Notes under the pieces: model-generated | What the model saw: the letters and a program-made list of their open reading frames with translations, nothing else | What the model was told of the DNA's origin: nothing | Databases searched by the model: none | Assembly: GCA_035356615.1 (NCBI GenBank) | Contig: DAOQSN010000008.1 | Location: 1-64,000 of the forward strand | Direction: 5' to 3' | Source: JAKQDH01 sp029558835 | GTDB taxonomy: Bacteria > Planctomycetota > Phycisphaerae > UBA1845 | DNA: 64,000 nucleotides | Program-made: the position numbers and the translations under genes | Shown: positions 58,931-64,000 of the stretch, in pieces | Layout of the letters: the number at the start of each line of letters is the position of its first letter | Position numbering within the stretch: the first letter of the stretch is position 1

Positions 58931-59496
58931 TCCGCGGCACGTGCCCGAAGTCCCGCCGCGGTCGGCGCCTGGAGGCTCGGAGGCCGCGGGTCTCGTCGCG
59001 GAGCCGTCCTGCCTGCCGCGTCAGCCGGAGGAGGGCGCGTAGGTCGTGGTTCGTGAGGTGCTCGTCCTGGAGGATGCCGGGCCGGGTGGTACGTGGGGGC
59101 GAGGGAGAGTGGTGCTGGTGGGAGGCGGGCACGCACGATGTCGATCGTGATGAGTACGCCGCGGAGTTCGTCCCCGAGCCGGTCGGCTTTGTAGCGCGCC
59201 CTGTCGAATGGTCCGTGCTGCAGTTCGTAGTCGACGGTGCCGTACGCGCCCCAGTCCGGCCGGCCGTTCTCGTCGATCGTTGGCCGGATGGTGCTGCGCG
59301 GTTTTTGGAACGGCAGGGCCAGGATGGGGCCCCACTCCTGCCACTCAACCCATCGCTCGAGTTCGCGCTCGTTGAAAAGTCCCTCGTTGTCCAGGCCGGG
59401 CACGTTGCCGAAACCCGTGGCGCGCTCGATTCTGATCTGTGGCGAGACAGGCAGGTCCGCGATGTCTCGGATGTCTTCGTCGTGTGTTCGATTCAT
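58896..59496 (-). pseudogene. family A, copy 3, frameshifted and fused
   Basis: The intact N-terminus (MNRTHDEDIRDIADLPV...LFNERELERWVEWQEWGPILALP) starts at ATG 59496. Compared with copy 1, one extra base near 59081-59085 (CACCCGGCCCGGC versus CTCCCGCCCGGC) shifts the frame after LAPTY. The shifted reading continues as GILQDEHLTNHDLRALLRLTRQAGRLRDET and stops at 58896, whereas the original frame reads on into the LVIVD protein. The similarity to copy 1 ends near 58970. A sequencing error would explain the frameshift but not the junction to the headless propeller. Confidence 0.7.
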
Positions 59497-59515
59497 GCTT
59501 TCACCGCCGAGCTGC

Positions 59516-59564
59516 CCCGCTCGAGGCGGGACGCTCGCTATGACGCGACCCGACCACGAGCGGG
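59516..59564 (-). promoter_or_regulatory. leader inverted repeat of the 59496 gene
   Basis: CCCGCTCG / CGAGCGGG, perfect 8-bp arms with a 33-base loop, about 20 bases upstream of the family A start. Same position as the leader hairpins at 22.9-25.5 kb. Confidence 0.5.
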
Positions 59565-59680
59565 CCTCGGGGTGAGAAGCATGGAATCATGGCGAAGACT
59601 CCAGGGGGCCTGCCGGCGGCGGAGCGGGGGCTGGGCGTGGCGGTGCTGAAGGCACCGGGATCAATCGCCCGTACCGACCC

Positions 59681-59752
59681 GCCCCGCGGGGCGGGGAAAG
59701 CTCTATGATGGGCTACGGGCCCCCCAATAGAGCTTGAGGGTGTAGCGGGCCG
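59681..59752. repeat. inverted repeat element, copy 3
   Basis: AAGCTCTAT (59698) and ATAGAGCTT (59727-59735) are perfect inverted arms around a GC-rich centre, preceded by GCCCCGCGGGGC. The flanks match 24002-24070 (GGCGGGG-AAGC and CTTGAGG-GTGWAGCGGGC). Confidence 0.55.
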
Positions 59753-59907
59753 TTCGTGCGTCTGCGCGCACCCGCGCGCGACGGGGCTCCCGCTGGCCCC
59801 CGCCCGATGGTCTCGCCACGGGGCCGCGTTGAGGGGGCCGCGGGCGTGCAGTCTGGTCTTGGCCGCGGCGGCACCTTCACATGTCGACCGCCGCGACGAG
59901 CCGCTGC

Positions 59908-62900
59908 TCAGGAACCCGGAAGAGGTTTGGTGGGATCCGGGGGGGTGCCGGGCTGATCTTCATTGGCCACGTGAGACCGCTCATTCATTCTGTGATCCGC
60001 CTTGCTGCTGAGTAGGTAGGCAAGCTCGGTCGCGTCGTGCTTACTCCACCGACGGACCACGTCCACCAAGAGGTCCGCCTCCCACCGCGCCGCTCTTTCT
60101 GCCAGTTCGGACAGCCTCTTGCCCTCCTTGATATGGCTCCACAGCTTCTGCGCCATATCTTGACTCCAAGAGAAATCACCAAAGACCAGAGCGAGGTCAC
60201 ATGCCGTATCGACCTGGCTGATGCGAGCCGCGAGTGCGGGTTTGTCGATCGCGTTCCAGATTATCGCGGCTTCGTCCTCGCCCACGGCGTTCGCCTCGCG
60301 CAAGGCGAACGCCACTACAACCGGATCATCGATGTGGTTGCGCCGCTCGGCCAGGCGGGCCCAGTCAATGCGTTGGATTACTTGCGGTGAGAATCCGTAG
60401 CAGGGCATCAGCGTCTCGCATAAGAGCTGCATCGCCTCCGCGAAGTCGTCCGCATCCAGAACATGCCGCGTCAGGCACTCTCCGTCCCACAACGGTTCGG
60501 TGACTTTGAGCAACCGCTCGCCACCTTGAGCCAAGGCGTCCGCGCGAATGTGAAAGGCGTACAGGTCGGGGAGCTCGTTGAGTCGCTCCGCGAATCTCTC
60601 CCGGTTCATCAGAGACCACACGTGTTCGCCAGTATCCTCCGCGGCCCGGAAGAGGCTGCCCAGGCAACGACAAACGCGGGTGATGTCGTCATCAGTGTCA
60701 AGGGACGCAGCAATCCTGGTGGGGTCCGCAAGGTCGCGCAGGTCTCCGCCGCACGCCCGATGTACGCTGTAAAGGGTGCATACACACTCAATGGCTTCCT
60801 CAACATGCTCGAAGCGGTCGATGTGTGCCTTTGCCTTGCCTTGCGGACATGCAGACCAAAAAGCCGCTGCTGCTGCCGGGTTGGCTTGCTGCAGTATGGT
60901 GATGCATCGGCAGATTTGTTTCGCATCGCCTAGAGTATCTGCCCGCCGTGTGAGGTCAGTGTACAGCGATTCCCACACGGCAGTTCCGAGGCTGGGGCTG
61001 GCGTTGAACAGGTCTGCAGCCCAACGCGCCATGCGTTCGATAGGGCCAGGTCCCGCGATGAGGCTGGCAAGCTTCCTGGTGTCGAACAGGGCGGCAATGG
61101 GTTTCTGGATCTGTTCGGCAAGGCCGGCCAGTGTGGCGGCGCAAAACACGACATTCTCCGTATTGGCCAGTGCCTCGATGGACGCGATGAGTTGCTTAAA
61201 GGCGAGCGTGCGGGCCAGTGCCACCGCCGCCGGTTCGTGCGCCGTACGGAGTTCCCGGAGCACGGTGCAGACGTGCCAGACGTGCGGGTCAGCGCTCAGG
61301 GCCTCGCCCAGCGAGGAGGCGTCGATTGCTTCCCAAAGCTGCTCGCCGGTGTGAACGTCAACTGCGTAGAGAGCGGCAACGCAGCCGCAGACGCGGCTGG
61401 CGTCGGACGTTGTGTGGGCGTTGAGTTTCGCGGCGAGGCTGGTCACGTCCACACTGCGCCAAACCTTCTTATTGCACGTAAGAAAGGCCGGATGAACCGA
61501 ACAGAGGAACAGCCATACGTCGTCGACAGTCGCAGACTCGTTCAGTTTGCGTGTCAACTCCGGTCCCGCAAACGCACTCAGCAGCGCATCACCAGCTCGT
61601 CGCTCGAGGCCATATACGCCACTCAGGCACTCGCTTGCAGTGCCTAGTTGCTCGAAGGCGTGGAGCCGGTCGGCAATACACGTCAAGACCGGGCCGCGGA
61701 GCCGGGATTCCGCCGCCCTCCGCCGCAACCACCGCAGGATCGCCGTGACGGAGCGCTCTCGCCCGAGTACGGACTTTACAAGGCCTTCCTCTTCTAGCCG
61801 TTCGTCAACGCGCCGAAAGACACTCTGGGGGGCGCTAGCGACAGCTTCCAGGCCGTTCGGCGTGTCGGCTGCGGCGTATCGGTAGATGAAGTCCTCGAGG
61901 CTCCACGGCTTGCGCCGGAACTCCTGCCCGTGTTCCCAGTAGGCGGCGGCGAGGCTGGCGTGGGGCAACCCATAGAAGAGCTGGCCGTAGCGCTTGGACT
62001 CCGTGATCTCACGCCGCCGCACCAGCTTATGTAGCTCAGTGTCGGTGAAGCCGAGCTCGTCTGTGAGAAACGCTTCGGCGGTGGATACCTCCCCGAGATA
62101 AAGTGGGGCCAGGGAGAGTAGGATGCGGGGGAAGCGTGGACCATCAGACCTCAAATCTCCGAGGTCTTCGCACACGCCTTCTCTGACCCAGGTCTTGGGA
62201 TCGCCACTGCCCGCTGCCGCATCGCAGCCGCGGAGGGCGTAGGTAAGCAGCCAGTAGTCGTCCTTGCCGACGGTACGGAGCTGACTTCGAATCGCCTGCG
62301 ATGCGAAAACGTGGGGATTCTTGGCGCGAGCCGCAAATGCGCAGATGATGTCATCGGCGTACGCGAACGGTGTCAGTACAACGGTCGGCAGTTTGTCAAG
62401 CGGTTCAAGTCGGGAGTCTTCGTGAGGGATCAGCCGCGCGGTGATGACGACGTATCCGTCGAGGTCGGTCTCCTTGAGTTCGCCCCAGAGACACTGGAGC
62501 TTGTACGGCTCGAGGTGCATGTTCTCGAGGAGGAACAGCTGATCCGCCTGTTTGATGAAAGTCGCCAGTTTATACACATCGAAGTCGCGGTGCAACCGGC
62601 AATCGAGATAGTAGGAGTCCTCAAACTTCTCACCGCGCCAGTCGTACGCGAGCCAGCGTGCGAGCACCGTCTTGCCCGTTGCCCGCTCGCCGGTGAGGCG
62701 GACGACGTGGCTTTTGCGAAGCTCATCTCGCATCTCGTTGATCTTTTCGTCGGGCCGGTAGACGCGCCCGTCCCGAAAATCAGCGGCTGTTGGGCCGGAC
62801 TTCCGGAACCAGTGCAGCTGCTCGTTGCTGCGCGTCTTCATTTCGTCCCTGAGCGGCCGCACTCCTCTGGGCCGGGAGAGTCCTGGTTGTTGCTGCCTCA

Positions 62901-64000
62901 GACCTCCCGGGAGCTGCTTGCGTGCCCCCTCGGGTGACACTTGCGGCCGGGACCTGCGAAACTGCCGCAGGATCTTCATGACCGACCGTGCTGCTTCGGC
63001 CTGATTCGACACGCGGTCCAGCGTGGCGCTGATTTGGGCGGTGAAGCGTGCATCCTCACCCGGAGTGGCGTAGAGCCGCAGCAGTTCTCCGGCTTCATGT
63101 CGTTCTCGCCATAGGTACTGACGTACGTAAGCACACACCTGCGGAAGGAGCGAGCGGTTGGGCAGAAGCTTGTATGGGTATTGCATGATGAATGAAGCCA
63201 GCGCGGGGCGGAAGTGCGCGGCGACGTCTTCTTCGCGTACCCCTTGGTGGAATTGCTCCTCGAAATGGAGTTCCACTTTGCGCCGAACATCTGCAGCAAA
63301 CTCGATCGTGCAGGCGACCTCTAATCGTTGCTCTGCTTCATGATCCAGCACCACCCTTTCGGGAGCGCCAGCAGGAATCTGTTGCAGGTCCCTGCACGCT
63401 TCGCGGTACTCATTGGCCGCGGTGACAAAGGCATCGACGACTGGCCCGGCTGCGGATGGAGCGCCGCCCCGCGCCCGTTTCAGAAGGTCAAGGCACTCAC
63501 GCGCTTGACCGATCTGCTTGAGCCAATCCTCCAGGAAGCAGGCCGCTAGTCTTGGATTGACCCCGAGGAGCTCCTCGTGCGCAAGGCACGTGACCTTGGT
63601 AATAGCGCGCGCCAGGTCAGTATTGTACGTGCTAACGACATGCTCGATGCGGTCACGCTGCTCCTTGGTCGCCTCGCCGGTCGCGCGTGGGTCGCCGACG
63701 AACTGCAACGCGTCGAGCAACTTGGCCGGGTCAATCACCGTCGGGTCGTCATTGACGGCATTGAATGCGTCGTCCACGAGCTGCCAGGCGCTCACCGCGT
63801 CGGCGCTTTTGCAGAAGGCCTCCTTCGCTGCGTCGAGGAACGTGTTCGCTTCGACCAAGTTCGATGTGAGCGGGACCGTGGTGTGGAGCGACCATGTCGT
63901 TTGATGGACACTCGGGACGTCGATGGAGTGCGGGGGGGCATCCTCCAAGTCCAGGCACGTTCGCAGCAGGGCGGCAGCCTTTGACGCGAATACCCCGAAC
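59908..64000 (-). CDS. STAND-type NTPase with long helical repeats, 5' end beyond the window
   Basis: The frame is open from 64000 leftward to the stop at 59908 (more than 1360 codons); the TTG at 63948 is only an internal option. A helical N-terminal region of at least 350 residues precedes a P-loop NTPase: VVRLTGERATGKTVLARWL (Walker A, about 62667-62695), LFLLENMH (Walker B-like), VVITARL, and a winged-helix-like part. The C-terminal half has about six to eight helical repeats of 60-70 residues (VCxCxAxLYxxxxxxGExLW(E/D)xIDxxSLAxxL). This is the plan of STAND signalling/defence ATPases such as Avs or NACHT types, with a sensor made of repeats. The effector, if any, would be at the missing N-terminus. 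Specific function inferred only. Confidence 0.75.
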   Translation of the reverse strand, partial: FGVFASKAAALLRTCLDLEDAPPHSIDVPSVHQTTWSLHTTVPLTSNLVEANTFLDAAKEAFCKSADAVSAWQLVDDAFNAVNDDPTVIDPAKLLDALQFVGDPRATGEATKEQRDRIEHVVSTYNTDLARAITKVTCLAHEELLGVNPRLAACFLEDWLKQIGQARECLDLLKRARGGAPSAAGPVVDAFVTAANEYREACRDLQQIPAGAPERVVLDHEAEQRLEVACTIEFAADVRRKVELHFEEQFHQGVREEDVAAHFRPALASFIMQYPYKLLPNRSLLPQVCAYVRQYLWRERHEAGELLRLYATPGEDARFTAQISATLDRVSNQAEAARSVMKILRQFRRSRPQVSPEGARKQLPGGLRQQQPGLSRPRGVRPLRDEMKTRSNEQLHWFRKSGPTAADFRDGRVYRPDEKINEMRDELRKSHVVRLTGERATGKTVLARWLAYDWRGEKFEDSYYLDCRLHRDFDVYKLATFIKQADQLFLLENMHLEPYKLQCLWGELKETDLDGYVVITARLIPHEDSRLEPLDKLPTVVLTPFAYADDIICAFAARAKNPHVFASQAIRSQLRTVGKDDYWLLTYALRGCDAAAGSGDPKTWVREGVCEDLGDLRSDGPRFPRILLSLAPLYLGEVSTAEAFLTDELGFTDTELHKLVRRREITESKRYGQLFYGLPHASLAAAYWEHGQEFRRKPWSLEDFIYRYAAADTPNGLEAVASAPQSVFRRVDERLEEEGLVKSVLGRERSVTAILRWLRRRAAESRLRGPVLTCIADRLHAFEQLGTASECLSGVYGLERRAGDALLSAFAGPELTRKLNESATVDDVWLFLCSVHPAFLTCNKKVWRSVDVTSLAAKLNAHTTSDASRVCGCVAALYAVDVHTGEQLWEAIDASSLGEALSADPHVWHVCTVLRELRTAHEPAAVALARTLAFKQLIASIEALANTENVVFCAATLAGLAEQIQKPIAALFDTRKLASLIAGPGPIERMARWAADLFNASPSLGTAVWESLYTDLTRRADTLGDAKQICRCITILQQANPAAAAAFWSACPQGKAKAHIDRFEHVEEAIECVCTLYSVHRACGGDLRDLADPTRIAASLDTDDDITRVCRCLGSLFRAAEDTGEHVWSLMNRERFAERLNELPDLYAFHIRADALAQGGERLLKVTEPLWDGECLTRHVLDADDFAEAMQLLCETLMPCYGFSPQVIQRIDWARLAERRNHIDDPVVVAFALREANAVGEDEAAIIWNAIDKPALAARISQVDTACDLALVFGDFSWSQDMAQKLWSHIKEGKRLSELAERAARWEADLLVDVVRRWSKHDATELAYLLSSKADHRMNERSHVANEDQPGTPPDPTKPLPGS

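Noticed and set aside
57658..59649. 663-aa + strand frame
   Set aside because: Antisense shadow of the LVIVD/family A region; no start signal.
1..64000. tRNA, rRNA and intact insertion sequences
   Set aside because: Scanning by eye found no cloverleaf with conserved TTC-G arm, no rRNA blocks, and no transposase with DDE, HUH or serine-recombinase motifs; a covariance search would settle this.

Overview
The window is GC-rich DNA that looks like a member of the Planctomycetota. The evidence is two ECF sigma factor / large membrane Ser-Thr kinase gene pairs (30.8-34.9 kb and 53.8-57.4 kb), many secreted beta-propeller or beta-helix proteins ending in dockerin-like Ca-binding repeats (DxDGDGDVDxxDF, seven of them), an FG-GAP protein and FGE-sulfatase/arylsulfotransferase-like proteins. 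I saw no rRNA, tRNA, CRISPR array or intact insertion sequence.

There are two intermingled layers. (1) About 0.5-26 kb reads as an accessory or plasmid-like element: a GHKL ATPase, a radical SAM protein, a winged-helix protein, overlapping zinc-ribbon genes, an Orc1/Cdc6-type AAA+ initiator (12552-13670), a HerA-like ATPase fused to a nuclease-like domain with a small partner, a multi-TM coiled-coil protein coupled to a PD-(D/E)XK nuclease, and a run of small genes (22.9-26.1 kb) each preceded by its own GC-rich hairpin just upstream of the ribosome binding site. Just past the 3' end of the initiator gene is a pair of 20-bp inverted repeats 174 bp apart, one beside a G-tract, around an AT-richer stretch: a candidate replication origin. 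Two dockerin-type secreted proteins (7.4 and 13.8 kb) sit among these genes. (2) 26-57 kb is more chromosome-like: a secreted metalloprotease/beta-helix protein, an ECF/WD40-kinase pair, a six-gene operon read leftward from 51.0 to 36.6 kb, an Ig/DUF1566 protein, and an ECF/TPR-kinase pair.

The six-gene operon is the most coherent functional unit. It recombines a few modules in different fusions: PEBP-like + an unrecognised domain (lipoprotein); a tandem arylsulfotransferase-like propeller; FGE-sulfatase + SMP-30-like propeller + arylsulfotransferase-like; PEBP-like + metallophosphoesterase; the unrecognised domain alone; and metallophosphoesterase alone. All are predicted to be exported.

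A small-protein family ('family A', signature WVEWQxWGPILALP) occurs four times (22.9, 25.6, 35.9 and 58.9 kb). Two copies lie in a nearly identical 535-bp direct repeat whose 3' side carries the hairpin leader of a neighbouring gene; the 35.9-kb copy has lost its N-terminal part, and the 58.9-kb copy is frameshifted and fused to an N-terminally truncated LVIVD propeller. Family A copies therefore mark the junctions between the two layers and suggest past recombination. The right end carries a large STAND-type NTPase gene (59908 to the edge, 5' end not in the window). The left edge cuts the FG-GAP protein gene near its start.
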